Position numbers and translations under genes: made by a program
Notes under the pieces: generated by a model
The model's input: the letters and a program-made list of their open reading frames with translations, nothing else
Database searches by the model: none
Told to the model about the DNA's origin: nothing
Shown here: positions 1-9,134 of the stretch, piece by piece
How the letters are laid out: the number at the start of each line of letters is the position of its first letter
Numbering within the stretch: the stretch's first letter is position 1
DNA from: JANNBN01 sp031430595
GTDB lineage: Bacteria; Actinomycetota; Acidimicrobiia; Acidimicrobiales; JANYDT01
DNA: 64,000 bases
NCBI GenBank assembly: GCA_031430595.1
Contig: JANPBU010000047.1
Span: 62,001-126,000 of the forward strand
Reading direction: 5' to 3'

Positions 1-1934
1 CGATAGTTGCCGCTCTCGCTCTTGCAGCTCTGGTTCTCTCGGCCCTCACGCGACGAAGTGCCAACAAGCAGCGCAGCGCTGCGAGTCGCGCTGTGGCGGT
101 CGGAGTCGGTATCTTCGCAGTGACGGCCACCGTTTGTGCGGTCGTTGGCGGTGTGGCGCTTCTTCGGGCCCGAACACACGCCGAACTTGGATTGCGCTCA
201 GCTCGCGCTGGGGTGGCCGCCGCTTCAGACGGAGATACGACGTCGGCCGTAACCGAATTCGACCGTTCCCAGAAAGCAATCGACCTCGCTCAGCGGAGTA
301 TTGATTCCGGACCAGCAAAGCTCGGACTGCTGGTCCCGATCCTTGCTCAAAACATGAGCGAAATCAGTGGCCTTCTCAACACCGCCCACAGTGTCGTGGC
401 ATCGGCGCAGTCGGCAACTGTACTCAGCCGGCCCGGAGACCTCCGAGATAACACCGGACGCTTTGATCTGAAGAAATTCGAGGTAACAGGGTCCGAACTC
501 GGCGAGGCACGTTTGGTGCTCCTTCATGCTCGAAGCGACCTTGCTCAGTCACCATCGCCTTGGCTCCTTCCTCAAGTAAAATTTCGGCTCAACAGTATCC
601 TGCCCGACATCGAGTCAGCGATCGAAGCGACCGAACGCATCGAAGGTGCGCTTACGCGACTACCCGGTTTTCTAGGTGGTGAAGGTCCGCGCCGCTACCT
701 ACTTGTCGTACCAACGCCAGCCGAAACACGCGGAAGTGGCGGCGTGATTGGAAATTTTGGCGAAATAGTTGCTGACAACGGATCGCTTACGCTCACCAGA
801 TTCGGTCGATCACTGGATCTCACCGGAAACGGTTTGGCGTTAGAGGATCGGGTACTTAACGCCCCCGAAGACTACAAAGCAAGATACGTTCGCTTCGGTG
901 CACCGGGTATTTGGTCAAACCTGACGATGAGTCCAGATTTTCCGACGACCGCTACGGTGCTCGCCGACCAGTACACACAATCGGGGGGTAGCCCGGTCGA
1001 CGGCGTCATGAGCGTTGACCCAATTGCGCTGCAGGCACTGTTGAGCGTATTGGGCCCGGTTTCCGTTCCGAGTTGGCCTCAACCCCTCACGGCGGACAAC
1101 GCAGCAAAGGTCTTGTTACACGATGCCTACGTCACGATTGGTGGTGCTTCGGCGGAACGCCTCGCACTTCTTGAAGAGCTTGCTCTCACGGTTTGGGCCG
1201 ACCTCACCCAGACCCAAGTTCCGAGTCCGTCAAAACTCGCTCGATCGCTCGGGCCAGTTATTCGAAACCGCCACCTCCAAGTATGGATGCGAAATGCAGC
1301 AGAACAGCACTACATAAGTGATTTGAATCTAAGTGGATCGGTGCCCGAACTGCGGGGTGACAGCTTTGGGGTAATTGTCAATAATGCTTCGCAAAGCAAG
1401 ATTGACTACTTCTTGACGAGAGACACGCAAATCGATGTGTCAATCAATCCAGCGACGGGTGACGTCACTTCAACCGCAACCTTATTGTTTACGAACGGTG
1501 CGCCAGCATCAGGTGAATCGGCTTACATCTTGGGTGACGGTAGCTTCACACCGATCGGAAGTAGTCGCTTGTTCGTGTCGGTCTACTCGCCCTATGTGAT
1601 GACATCCTCCAAGAGGCAAGATGGAACTGAGCTGAAAGTAACCAACGAGGTTGAACTCGGCCGGAATGTGTTCAGTTTCTACCTGGAAACACCTTCACAA
1701 ACATCGACCTCTGTCACTTTGACGTTCGCCGGGAAAATGGTTGATCCGCGCACTTACGTTCTTGACCTGTTTACGCAACCATTGGTGAATCGTGACAACG
1801 TACGGGTATCGATTTCGACAACCGACCAATCTGATTTGGTCGGAACATCGTTGTTGACTGGCCAAGGACACGATCTCAGCATCAACTTTCAGCCATCGTC
1901 AACAGCTACTCTTTCTGCTCGCCGCGTTCCGTAA
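1..1934 (+). CDS. DUF4012 domain membrane protein, 5' end outside window
   Basis: The frame is open to the left edge of the window, so the true start lies upstream. The GTG at 93 would cut off a first hydrophobic helix encoded from base 3. What is visible is one short hydrophobic stretch, a basic loop, a second membrane helix (to about base 165), then a large extracytoplasmic region. The central part has the DUF4012 pattern: RYLLVVPTPAETRGSGG (about 690-745), SPDFP (about 930) and DGVMSVDP (about 1000-1020). DUF4012 proteins are common in actinobacteria next to polysaccharide genes, and their biochemical role is unknown. A role in envelope polysaccharide assembly is inferred from the later window content. 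The gene is convergent with the small surface protein that follows. Confidence 0.85.
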   Translation, partial: IVAALALAALVLSALTRRSANKQRSAASRAVAVGVGIFAVTATVCAVVGGVALLRARTHAELGLRSARAGVAAASDGDTTSAVTEFDRSQKAIDLAQRSIDSGPAKLGLLVPILAQNMSEISGLLNTAHSVVASAQSATVLSRPGDLRDNTGRFDLKKFEVTGSELGEARLVLLHARSDLAQSPSPWLLPQVKFRLNSILPDIESAIEATERIEGALTRLPGFLGGEGPRRYLLVVPTPAETRGSGGVIGNFGEIVADNGSLTLTRFGRSLDLTGNGLALEDRVLNAPEDYKARYVRFGAPGIWSNLTMSPDFPTTATVLADQYTQSGGSPVDGVMSVDPIALQALLSVLGPVSVPSWPQPLTADNAAKVLLHDAYVTIGGASAERLALLEELALTVWADLTQTQVPSPSKLARSLGPVIRNRHLQVWMRNAAEQHYISDLNLSGSVPELRGDSFGVIVNNASQSKIDYFLTRDTQIDVSINPATGDVTSTATLLFTNGAPASGESAYILGDGSFTPIGSSRLFVSVYSPYVMTSSKRQDGTELKVTNEVELGRNVFSFYLETPSQTSTSVTLTFAGKMVDPRTYVLDLFTQPLVNRDNVRVSISTTDQSDLVGTSLLTGQGHDLSINFQPSSTATLSARRVP

Positions 1935-1945
1935 GAAAGCTGTAC

Positions 1946-2434
1946 CTAGGCGCTTTTGCGGCGACGCGAGGCTGCAAGGAGCGCTGCTCCGGCACCTGCC
2001 AAACCGAGGCCAACAACCACTCCGGGCCATGCATTCGAGCCTGTGAGGGCAACCGGGCTGGTTTCAATCTGAACGCCGGCCACCTGAGCAACCGGCTTTT
2101 TTGGTGCCAGGCCCGGGTCAGCAGCAGGAACAACCTGGATTCCAGCAACCTCAGCACCAGCCTTGGCAACGAGAGGAGCAGGGGCAAGCGTAACCACCGA
2201 TTTCAGACCGGGATCAGCCACAATTGGTGCAGGAGTAACTACAGGGGCCAGGGTGACGACGGGTCCAGGAACCGGCGGATCAATGAGCTTGAGTGTTGTC
2301 GGTGCATACGGAAACGCTTGACCAGAAGAAGTTGAAACGCCGACGAATGTGATGAGCCCCGCGACGCTTACGCCGATGAGCACAAAACGCTTTGCGTGCG
2401 ATGTGGCAGCTACATGTTTCGATCTGATACTCAT
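1946..2434 (-). CDS. Small secreted Ala/Pro/Val-rich surface protein with sortase-like tail
   Basis: 162 aa. I chose the ATG at 2434 because it has a G-rich ribosome binding site just upstream and gives a typical signal peptide (basic start, hydrophobic residues 17-36, cleavage near SGQA-FP). An upstream in-frame start at 2461 would add nine residues. The middle is a low-complexity Pro/Val/Ala region with repeated VTLAP-type units (residues 58-90). The C-terminus carries VALTG (128-132), a hydrophobic helix (136-155) and the basic tail RRRKSA. That is the architecture of a sortase substrate, although the motif departs from LPxTG and LAxTG. It follows the MurJ-like gene by 35 nt and may be co-transcribed. 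The function is unknown; a cell-wall-attached spacer or adhesin-like role is a guess. Confidence 0.7.
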   Translation of the reverse strand: MSIRSKHVAATSHAKRFVLIGVSVAGLITFVGVSTSSGQAFPYAPTTLKLIDPPVPGPVVTLAPVVTPAPIVADPGLKSVVTLAPAPLVAKAGAEVAGIQVVPAADPGLAPKKPVAQVAGVQIETSPVALTGSNAWPGVVVGLGLAGAGAALLAASRRRKSA

Positions 2435-2469
2435 GGTAAAACCCCCAGAATTTTCCGTCAACCTTCACG

Positions 2470-3690
2470 TTAGTCGTGGATTGCGTAGGGAGCAATACCC
2501 TCATCACCTTCAGTGAGGGGAGGCCCCTGTTCGGAAGGATGTCCCCCGACACGAATCCAGTAGGCACGAACCGATATTGCAAGCACCCAAAGTGCGATCA
2601 CTCCAGCCAAAGCTACCGATTCGTCTGGCAACTTAACGAATCGTGCGAGTGCCGCCAACCCGGCGTGAAGCATCAAAGACCCCAAAATGAGCCACGAAAA
2701 GACCCGAAGGTAGCTCGCATCCCGCGTTCGGGTTGCTATCCACACGTAGCAAAACGCTGGAAGAGAAATGAGCAACACAAGCAGCCAAGAGCGAAGACCG
2801 AGGAACGTCGCCGGAACCCCAAGGTCAACAAAGCGAGCATCGTCAATCAACAATGTTGATGAGATCACCAGCATGCCCAACCCGGCTGCGGCCGCCGAAA
2901 TAATGATGATTCGGTTGATCGAAACCCCGAGTGGCACCGACGCGAGTGCACGGGTAGCGAACGGCCCGGCGAGAATGATTCCGGCAGCCACAACCATTCC
3001 GTTGGTCACGTTGGCCTCGGTGGCGACGCCGGGGTGCATACCGATGCTGACCAGTCGACTCATCAGCATTTGACCTTGGAACAGCGCTGCAAAAACTACC
3101 GTCAGCGAACCACTAATCGTGCTGTCGTGGAATGCCGGCCGTAACGGTCGGCGAACCAACATCGCGAGGCATGCCACCTGGATTGTGGTTCCGACCGCAA
3201 AGGCAAAGATGATGCGGCCCGATGTAGCGTTTTTCGAAGCGATGAGCAACAAAATGCTTGGGATCGAAGCGAGCGTGGTTACGACCGAAGTCGCAAGCTG
3301 CCGGTGACGATTCGCCATCGAAACGACCAAGACCGTTGTCCAGGCAAGACCGAGCGCTTGGATGACCAGCAACACCGGAAGCGCAGAGCCGATAACGAAG
3401 CCAACACCGGTAAGGGTTGCGACCCCAGCGGTAACTGCCAGTGTCCATCGGTGTCCGCGGAACGAACCAAGCGGCAAAGCCACCCCGAGCACGGTACCCA
3501 GAAAAGCCACTACCGAAAGCACCAAAATTGCGGTGTCTATTTCGCTGGATTGCCCCTTGGCAAGTAACACAAGCTCTCGCATGAAGCTCGTTACATAACT
3601 CAGCAACGAAGCGCCGATGAGCACCCCGGGCCTTACCGCCCTGTGCCCATCTTTGGAACGAGGCGCCCAGAGAACATCAGGACTCCTCAC
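2470..3690 (-). CDS. Polytopic membrane protein, MurJ/MviN-like MOP flippase family
   Basis: 406 aa with about 11-12 predicted membrane helices and a charged C-terminal tail. The N-terminal segment (about residues 25-60: TSFMRELVLLAKG followed by an acidic ID pair and a long helix) resembles the start of MurJ/MviN lipid II flippases, where an Arg-Glu pair precedes the first transport helices. At 406 aa it is shorter than typical MurJ (about 500 or more), and many diagnostic charged residues could not be matched, so it may be a divergent flippase for another lipid-linked glycan. It lies upstream of the small surface protein and downstream of the LLM oxidoreductase on the same strand (20 nt gap). 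Confidence 0.6.
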   Translation of the reverse strand: MRSPDVLWAPRSKDGHRAVRPGVLIGASLLSYVTSFMRELVLLAKGQSSEIDTAILVLSVVAFLGTVLGVALPLGSFRGHRWTLAVTAGVATLTGVGFVIGSALPVLLVIQALGLAWTTVLVVSMANRHRQLATSVVTTLASIPSILLLIASKNATSGRIIFAFAVGTTIQVACLAMLVRRPLRPAFHDSTISGSLTVVFAALFQGQMLMSRLVSIGMHPGVATEANVTNGMVVAAGIILAGPFATRALASVPLGVSINRIIIISAAAAGLGMLVISSTLLIDDARFVDLGVPATFLGLRSWLLVLLISLPAFCYVWIATRTRDASYLRVFSWLILGSLMLHAGLAALARFVKLPDESVALAGVIALWVLAISVRAYWIRVGGHPSEQGPPLTEGDEGIAPYAIHD

Positions 3691-3710
3691 GGTTGAAACC
3701 CTAGTCGTGG

Positions 3711-4586
3711 TTAGTAGTTTGCCGAAAGTATTCGTTCAAAAACTACAGGATCGGGGTTATAAATACTCACCTTTTGTGGTGCATGAAGCACAATGTCGGT
3801 GATACCAACCTCGGCATAGCGATTGGCAAGGTCCACGAACGATTCGACTGAGTCCGTCCATGGTTCTTTCGAACCACCAACGAGTAGTAGCCGACGGATC
3901 TCTGACGGATCACGATGCTGTTGGCGACATGCGTCATTCAGGCCATCCACTTGAGCATTCACCGATGCAAGGCATTCAGATGGCGACATTTCAGAAGCTC
4001 GGAGCGCGTCGCCAAAGGTGATCCACCAGTCGGCGTGACGAGCGGCCAATTTCAAACCTCTCGGCCCCGTCGCAGCGATCCCTACGGGTACTGAAGTGTT
4101 CGGAATCATTCGAGCATCGTTCGAGGAGTAATATGTACCACTACGACTTGTCGTTTCGTTCTGTAACAGCTCAACCATAGTTCCAACGAACTCTTCGAAC
4201 CGCTCAGTTCGCTCTGCTCGCGACCATGGTTCGTTTCCGAGCACCGTGGCATCGGCTCCCGAGCCTCCTGCACCAACTGCGCATACGAAACGGCCGCCAC
4301 TGATATCGGCCAATGTCATGACTTCCTTGGCGAACGACACTGGGTGCCGGTAGTTAGGTGACACCACTAGCGGCCCAAGCGTCACGGTTTCAGTAACCGC
4401 AGCCATTGCACTGAGCAAAGGTATTGCCCCAAACCAAGGACCATCACGCATGTCGCGCCATGACAGGTGATCGTATGTCCACAGGTGATCGACTCCGGCG
4501 ACTTCCAAATCAATCCACGTAGCCCGGGCGTCCGCCCAACGACTCGTCGGAAGTACACAAACCCCAAGGCGAACGGGAAGGCCCAT
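3711..4586 (-). CDS. LLM-class flavin/F420-dependent oxidoreductase
   Basis: 291 aa, the full length of a luciferase-like monooxygenase-fold (TIM barrel) enzyme. Family features are the N-terminal strand RLGVCVLP, the segment DHLWTYDHLSW (about 33-43), TLGPLVVSPNYRHPV (about 70-84), the glycine-rich GGRFVCAVGAGGSGAD (about 97-112) and ATGPRGLKLAARHADWW (about 171-187). In actinobacteria many such proteins use coenzyme F420, but FMN cannot be excluded from sequence. The substrate is unknown. It stands at the head of a minus-strand group with the MurJ-like and surface-protein genes, although these look functionally unrelated. Confidence 0.88.
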   Translation of the reverse strand: MGLPVRLGVCVLPTSRWADARATWIDLEVAGVDHLWTYDHLSWRDMRDGPWFGAIPLLSAMAAVTETVTLGPLVVSPNYRHPVSFAKEVMTLADISGGRFVCAVGAGGSGADATVLGNEPWSRAERTERFEEFVGTMVELLQNETTSRSGTYYSSNDARMIPNTSVPVGIAATGPRGLKLAARHADWWITFGDALRASEMSPSECLASVNAQVDGLNDACRQQHRDPSEIRRLLLVGGSKEPWTDSVESFVDLANRYAEVGITDIVLHAPQKVSIYNPDPVVFERILSANY

Positions 4587-4649
4587 CCCTAAAGTTCAGC
4601 ACGTTTGCCACGTGAGGTAGCGGATTTCGGAATGTAACCCTATCGACAA

Positions 4650-5519
4650 GTGTTTTCATGGGGTATGCGATGGTTCAGCTTTCCTCTGGTCGTGTTACTT
4701 GCAAGCGGCTGTTCTCCATCGACGCGAGAGGCCGTGGGGACATGCCCGGCTAGCGCTTTTCGACGTGCCACACCAATGGTGATCGCCCATGCAAGCAGCA
4801 CCGAATTAGGTCCGGCCAACACGATCGAGATGATGAAAGCGGCACTTGAAGTAGGGGCTGATGTGATCGACGCCGACATGAGAATTACCTCGGACGGGAT
4901 ACTCGTCGCAGCTCATGACGACGCATTGGTCGCTAGTGACGGCACCTCTGTGTCGATCGAGACCAGCACCCTCGCTGAAATTCAACGATTCGACGCAGCT
5001 GCTTCATGGGCAGGCCCGAAGGGTGATTACCCCCTGCGGGCAACCGGGGTCACGGTGCCAACGATCGAAGCCATCTTGACCACGTTTCCCGAGCGGCTCA
5101 CATCGCTTGAGTTCAAGGTACCGGGTGCTGAACAAACACTGTGCGATATGTTGCGCCGCCTCAAACGCACAAAGTCTGTGTACGTAGGATCTGCCGGTGA
5201 TGAAGCTGTCGACACCTTCTCACCACTCTGTCCTGAGGTCGTCACCACGGTCACCGATGCGATGGTTTCGGTAATGCGCGCAGCACGCGAAAGTGGCCAG
5301 ACCTGGTGTTCGCCGTCGCCGATCGGTCAACCCCCGTATTCTGAAGATCGACTGACGGTCGAGTCGGTCACATGGAACCACGAGCACGGCATGGCTACGT
5401 TTACGTGGACGATCGACGACGAAGCCACGTTGCGAAAACTCGCCGATATCGGAGTCGATGCCGTGTACACCGGACGAGCTGACATAGCGCGGAACGTCTT
5501 CGACGAGCCATCAGCCTGA
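4650..5519 (+). CDS. Lipoprotein of the glycerophosphodiester phosphodiesterase family, divergent active site
   Basis: 289 aa from GTG 4650; an in-frame ATG at 4665 is equally possible and still leaves a signal sequence. The hydrophobic stretch ends in a lipobox with Cys21 (LASGC), predicting a lipidated extracytoplasmic protein. The GDPD TIM-barrel pattern is clear: VIAHASS (44-50), GPANT (54-58), VIDADMRITSDG (72-83) and AAHDD (87-91), with FTWTIDDEATLRKLADIGVD near the end. Several catalytic positions differ: the usual HRG is HAS, the usual ENT is ANT and the usual ExD is DAD. The fold assignment is strong. Classic phosphodiesterase activity is doubtful, and a binding role or altered substrate is possible. 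Confidence 0.85.
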   Translation: MFSWGMRWFSFPLVVLLASGCSPSTREAVGTCPASAFRRATPMVIAHASSTELGPANTIEMMKAALEVGADVIDADMRITSDGILVAAHDDALVASDGTSVSIETSTLAEIQRFDAAASWAGPKGDYPLRATGVTVPTIEAILTTFPERLTSLEFKVPGAEQTLCDMLRRLKRTKSVYVGSAGDEAVDTFSPLCPEVVTTVTDAMVSVMRAARESGQTWCSPSPIGQPPYSEDRLTVESVTWNHEHGMATFTWTIDDEATLRKLADIGVDAVYTGRADIARNVFDEPSA

Positions 5520-5551
5520 ACCTCAGACTGCTGGTCAGACTTTCGGTCGGG

Positions 5552-5980
5552 CTACGCGAGAGAACCCGGCACCGGGAACGATCCATAGGTCGATCGGTAG
5601 GCAAAAACGACGAGCAGAGCAATTAAATTAACGGGTAACCACGATCGTTCGGTGAGCCTTGGGATCGAGCGACCGGTCATCTTCCAGATGGCAAATACGA
5701 TCGCTTCAATCACAAGCACAACAGCCAACGGGTGATAAGCGAACGACGTAGAAACATCACCACGAAACAGCGCCAGCACGCCCCGTGTCATGCCACAACC
5801 GGGGCACCAGTGCCCCGTTACCTGGCGAAACACGCACAGGCCAGGGCCAACGTCAGATGGGCGCCACACCGTCGACAACCCAACAGCACCAACTAAAGCC
5901 GCCGCCGGAGAAAGACGATGAAAGTGAGAATGCCCAAACAGTGTCGCAAACACACGGTGAGTCAACCACAAATTGACCAC
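5552..5980 (-). CDS. DUF2752 membrane protein
   Basis: 142 aa from GTG 5980; the exact start is uncertain. The hallmark of DUF2752 is present: CPGCGMTRGVLALFRGD (about residues 59-75) followed by AYHPLAVVLV, a conserved CxxCGxTR motif between membrane helices. Three to four hydrophobic segments are visible. Members are small integral membrane proteins widespread in bacteria, with no established biochemical function. The gene is convergent with the lipoprotein gene (32 nt apart) and divergent from the glycosyltransferase at 6024, with only 43 nt between their starts. Confidence 0.85.
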   Translation of the reverse strand: MVNLWLTHRVFATLFGHSHFHRLSPAAALVGAVGLSTVWRPSDVGPGLCVFRQVTGHWCPGCGMTRGVLALFRGDVSTSFAYHPLAVVLVIEAIVFAIWKMTGRSIPRLTERSWLPVNLIALLVVFAYRSTYGSFPVPGSLA

Positions 5981-6023
5981 TTACACCGTTCGTCACTATG
6001 GTTAAAAGCAGGTAAATCAGCTC

Positions 6024-7175
6024 ATGACGGGGTATGAAGTGAAAGTAGCAACGCTGTTTCTTGGTCGCGACGAGATGCGACCCTGGCTCCTGGGCGCGCG
6101 GGCCTTCGAGGATCTCATCGTGAGTGCTACCGGAGCCCAGCAATGGTCGCTCGAACGCAATCCGAAAGCGATAACCCTCGAAGCGCGGCTGGGTACGAAA
6201 GTTATCAACCTCATGCGCCGCCTCGGAAAACATACCGTCCATCTCGAAGCAGTAGAGCCAGACCTCGAAGTTGATTTGCTCTTTGTTTTCTCGGCCGACC
6301 TCGGCGACACCTGCCATTTGAGAGAAACACTCGACGTGATCAGCAGGGCCAAAAAAGCTGTGCTCATCGAAACCGAGATTTGGAACACCGACATCCTCGC
6401 TTCGACAAAATGCATCACCGAGGTCACTCGGCGGTTCAGTCACGTCTTGGTTGGTCACCATTCGGTCGTTGATCAGTATTCGCAATCACTTGGTCGACCG
6501 GTCCACTTTTTGGCACCGTCAACAGATGCGTTGGCCTTTTCCGGACAACCTTGTAACCGCAACGACGACCTCGACGCCTATGGTGCTGCTCGACCGGTCG
6601 ATTTCTACAACGTTGGGAGACGAGACCCTGCCCAGCATGGTGCGCTCACACGCTGGGCGAAAGAAACCGGGGGCTGGTACTCGTTTTCGAGCCTGACGGC
6701 GAAGGGAATGACCTCAGAACATGATCACCTCAATCAAATGTCGCAGCTACTCAACCGGTCATCAGTATCGATCTGTAACTATGCCCGCTTCAATGACCCC
6801 AACCGAATCGGAACTTCGGTTGAATATGGTGGTCGATACTTTGACTCACTCGCAGCCGGTTGCGTCATCGCCGGGCAGCATCCAACCCACCCAATACTGA
6901 CTTCGCTTATGGAAGGCGCCACCATGATCGAGATGCCGCTCGGGTCGACCGAGATTCCAACTGAACTCACCGAACTACTCAACGACGCTGAGCTTTTTGC
7001 CCACACCTCAGACCGACAACGATCGGTGGCTCTCAGCCGACACGACGTTTCCCATCGAGCGGCAAACGTTTTTGAGTCCATTGGCGTTCCCACACCGCAA
7101 AAAATCACCCAACGAATCGCCGAACTTGGTGAAATGGCTCGCCAACTTGCACCGTCACTCTCCGGGCTATCCTGA
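6024..7175 (+). CDS. Glycosyltransferase-like protein (CgeB/GT-B C-terminal type)
   Basis: 383 aa, no signal peptide or membrane helix. The N-terminal half has alternating strands and helices (LLFVFSADL, 85-93; VLIETEIWNT, 113-122; VLVGHHSVVDQY, 141-152). The second half begins with VDFYNVGRR (192-200) and carries GGRYFDSLAAGCVIAG (269-284), which resembles the donor-binding segment of CgeB/YkvP-type and other GT-B glycosyltransferases. Donor and acceptor cannot be told. It is followed 67 nt downstream by a GNAT gene on the same strand. A role in envelope glycan or protein glycosylation is inferred from fold only. Confidence 0.65.
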   Translation: MTGYEVKVATLFLGRDEMRPWLLGARAFEDLIVSATGAQQWSLERNPKAITLEARLGTKVINLMRRLGKHTVHLEAVEPDLEVDLLFVFSADLGDTCHLRETLDVISRAKKAVLIETEIWNTDILASTKCITEVTRRFSHVLVGHHSVVDQYSQSLGRPVHFLAPSTDALAFSGQPCNRNDDLDAYGAARPVDFYNVGRRDPAQHGALTRWAKETGGWYSFSSLTAKGMTSEHDHLNQMSQLLNRSSVSICNYARFNDPNRIGTSVEYGGRYFDSLAAGCVIAGQHPTHPILTSLMEGATMIEMPLGSTEIPTELTELLNDAELFAHTSDRQRSVALSRHDVSHRAANVFESIGVPTPQKITQRIAELGEMARQLAPSLSGLS

Positions 7176-7242
7176 ACATACCGTTTGCCCTTTCGGCGCC
7201 AACATTTTTGTGCGAACGCACCAACCCAGGAGATTGACCCGT

Positions 7243-7686
7243 ATGACCGTGAAGGTCGAAGTGTGCACAAGCGCAACCCCCGAAGTGGTCGGCGCGTTTG
7301 CTCGGCTCATTCCGCAACTATCGTCTTCGTCGCCAGCTCCAACGGCAGAGGAGCTTCAATCGCTCATCGACCACGAGGCCTGCCGATTGCTGATTGCCCG
7401 TAACGAAACTGGCACCATTTTGGGCTCGCTCACGCTTGTGGTCTTCCCGATTCCGACTGCGATTCGGGCTTGGATTGAAGACGTGGTCGTTGACGGCGAA
7501 GCTCGCGGGCAAGGCGTAGGCGACCTACTCAACCAGACTGCCCTTGACCTGGCCAGGGCCGACGGTGCTAAAACCGTCGAATTGACCTCTCGGCCCTCCC
7601 GCGAGGCGGCAAATCGTCTGTACCAGCGCCTCGGGTTCGCAATCCGTGAAACCAATGTGTACCGACACACCCTTTTGACTCACTAG
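7243..7686 (+). CDS. GNAT family N-acetyltransferase
   Basis: 147 aa. The frame is open further upstream, but ATG 7243 is preceded by AGGAG about 10 nt away and gives the normal GNAT length. The acetyl-CoA-binding motif A is clear: the strand ARGQGVGDLL (about 87-96, R/QxxGxG type), followed by helix residues and the C-terminal LYQRLGFAIRETNVYRH (about 126-142), which matches motif B of small-molecule acetyltransferases. The substrate is unknown. It sits between a glycosyltransferase and citrate synthase on the same strand, with short gaps. Confidence 0.85.
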   Translation: MTVKVEVCTSATPEVVGAFARLIPQLSSSSPAPTAEELQSLIDHEACRLLIARNETGTILGSLTLVVFPIPTAIRAWIEDVVVDGEARGQGVGDLLNQTALDLARADGAKTVELTSRPSREAANRLYQRLGFAIRETNVYRHTLLTH

Positions 7687-7730
7687 TTTCATCGATATGA
7701 CCTGCAACGACACAACGAACGAGACTGATC

Positions 7731-9008
7731 ATGCCTGACACATTTACGATCACCGACAACCGCACGGGCAAGCAGGTCGAGGTGCCCATCGCCGATGGCG
7801 GCATCACCTCGAAAGCAATCCGTGAGCTGGACCCGGGCCTGTGGGTATACGACCCGGCGTACATGCAGACCGCCTCGTGTCGATCGTCAATCACGTTCAT
7901 CGACGGCGACGCTGGCATTTTGAGGTACCGCGGATACCCCATCGAACAACTCGCCGAGCATTCGACGTACCTTGAAGTTGCCTACCTATTACTAAACGGC
8001 GAACTGCCAACCAAAGAGCAATACGACACATGGGTGTACAACGTCACCCATCACACCTTCCTTCATGAAAACGTTCGTAAACGCTTTATGGAGGGTTTCA
8101 ACCACGATGCCCATCCAATGGGCATGTTCGTCTCGGGTACCGCTGCGCTCAGCACGTACTATCCCGATGCCAAAGACATCGATAATCCGGTGTCTCGTGA
8201 GAAACAGATACTGCGCCTCATTGCGAAGTCGCCGACCCTTGCGGCGTACTGCCACCGGTTCTCGATCGGGCAGCCAACGGTGTACCCAGACAATGGTCTT
8301 GATTACACCTCAAACTTTCTCAACATGATGTGGAAGGTTGGCGGCGACTACGAAATCAACCCGAAGCTGGCCCGCGCCCTCGATATCTTGTTCATTCTTC
8401 ACGCTGACCACGAACAAAACTGCGGCACTACCGCGATGCGAGTTATTGGTTCATCGCAAGCCGACCCATATGTCTCGGCCGCAGGTGCTGCATCGGCACT
8501 GTATGGCCCGCTACACGGCGGGGCCAACGAGGCCGTCGTTCGCATGTTGCAAGACATCGGCCATGTATCGAACGTGCCGGCCTTCCTCGAAGAAGTGAAA
8601 AGCGGAAAGGCCGAAACCCGGTTGATGGGCTTCGGACACCGGGTATACAAGAACTACGACCCTCGGGCCACCATCGTGAAGAAAACCGCTTACGACGTCT
8701 TTGAGATCACTGGCACAAACCCGCTGCTCGATATTGCCCTGAAGCTTGAAGAAGCTGCGCTCAGCGACGAGTACTTCATCAAGCGTCGGCTGTATCCAAA
8801 CGTTGACTTCTATTCGGGGCTGATTTACCAGGCAATGGGCTTTCCGATGGATATGTTCACGGTGCTCTTCGCGATCCCACGCATGTCGGGCTGGTTGGCT
8901 CACTGGACCGAACTTCTCGATGACCCAGAGCAAAAGATCAGCCGGCCACGCCAACTGTACGTGGGCGCACCAGAGCGTGACTACGTACCGGTAGCCAATC
9001 GAACCTGA
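7731..9008 (+). CDS. gltA: Citrate synthase (type II, hexameric-type)
   Basis: 425 aa, full length. Condenses oxaloacetate and acetyl-CoA to citrate at the entry of the TCA cycle, in the cytoplasm. The substrate-binding and catalytic segments are all present: FILHADHEQNCGT (221-233), ALYGPLHGGANE (257-268) with catalytic His262, FGHRVYKNYDPR (301-312) with His303, and PNVDFYSG (356-363) with catalytic Asp359. The N-terminal beta-rich domain (residues 1-50) is the one found in the NADH-sensitive type II enzymes of bacteria. It appears to be a single transcription unit. Confidence 0.97.
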   Translation: MPDTFTITDNRTGKQVEVPIADGGITSKAIRELDPGLWVYDPAYMQTASCRSSITFIDGDAGILRYRGYPIEQLAEHSTYLEVAYLLLNGELPTKEQYDTWVYNVTHHTFLHENVRKRFMEGFNHDAHPMGMFVSGTAALSTYYPDAKDIDNPVSREKQILRLIAKSPTLAAYCHRFSIGQPTVYPDNGLDYTSNFLNMMWKVGGDYEINPKLARALDILFILHADHEQNCGTTAMRVIGSSQADPYVSAAGAASALYGPLHGGANEAVVRMLQDIGHVSNVPAFLEEVKSGKAETRLMGFGHRVYKNYDPRATIVKKTAYDVFEITGTNPLLDIALKLEEAALSDEYFIKRRLYPNVDFYSGLIYQAMGFPMDMFTVLFAIPRMSGWLAHWTELLDDPEQKISRPRQLYVGAPERDYVPVANRT

Positions 9009-9134
9009 TGTCCCCGTCCCAAAGGGGCGGATGCAGGGTTTGACAAGTAAGGATTCAGGGTTGATCGGGGAGCTAGTTTTGAAGACTCGAGAAGCCCTAC
9101 CTGGTAGTCGTTCATTATCCACCAAACTGACCGG

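Noticed and set aside
9009..9030. CCCC...GGGG hairpin after the citrate synthase stop as terminator
   Set aside because: Only a four-base stem and no following T-run.
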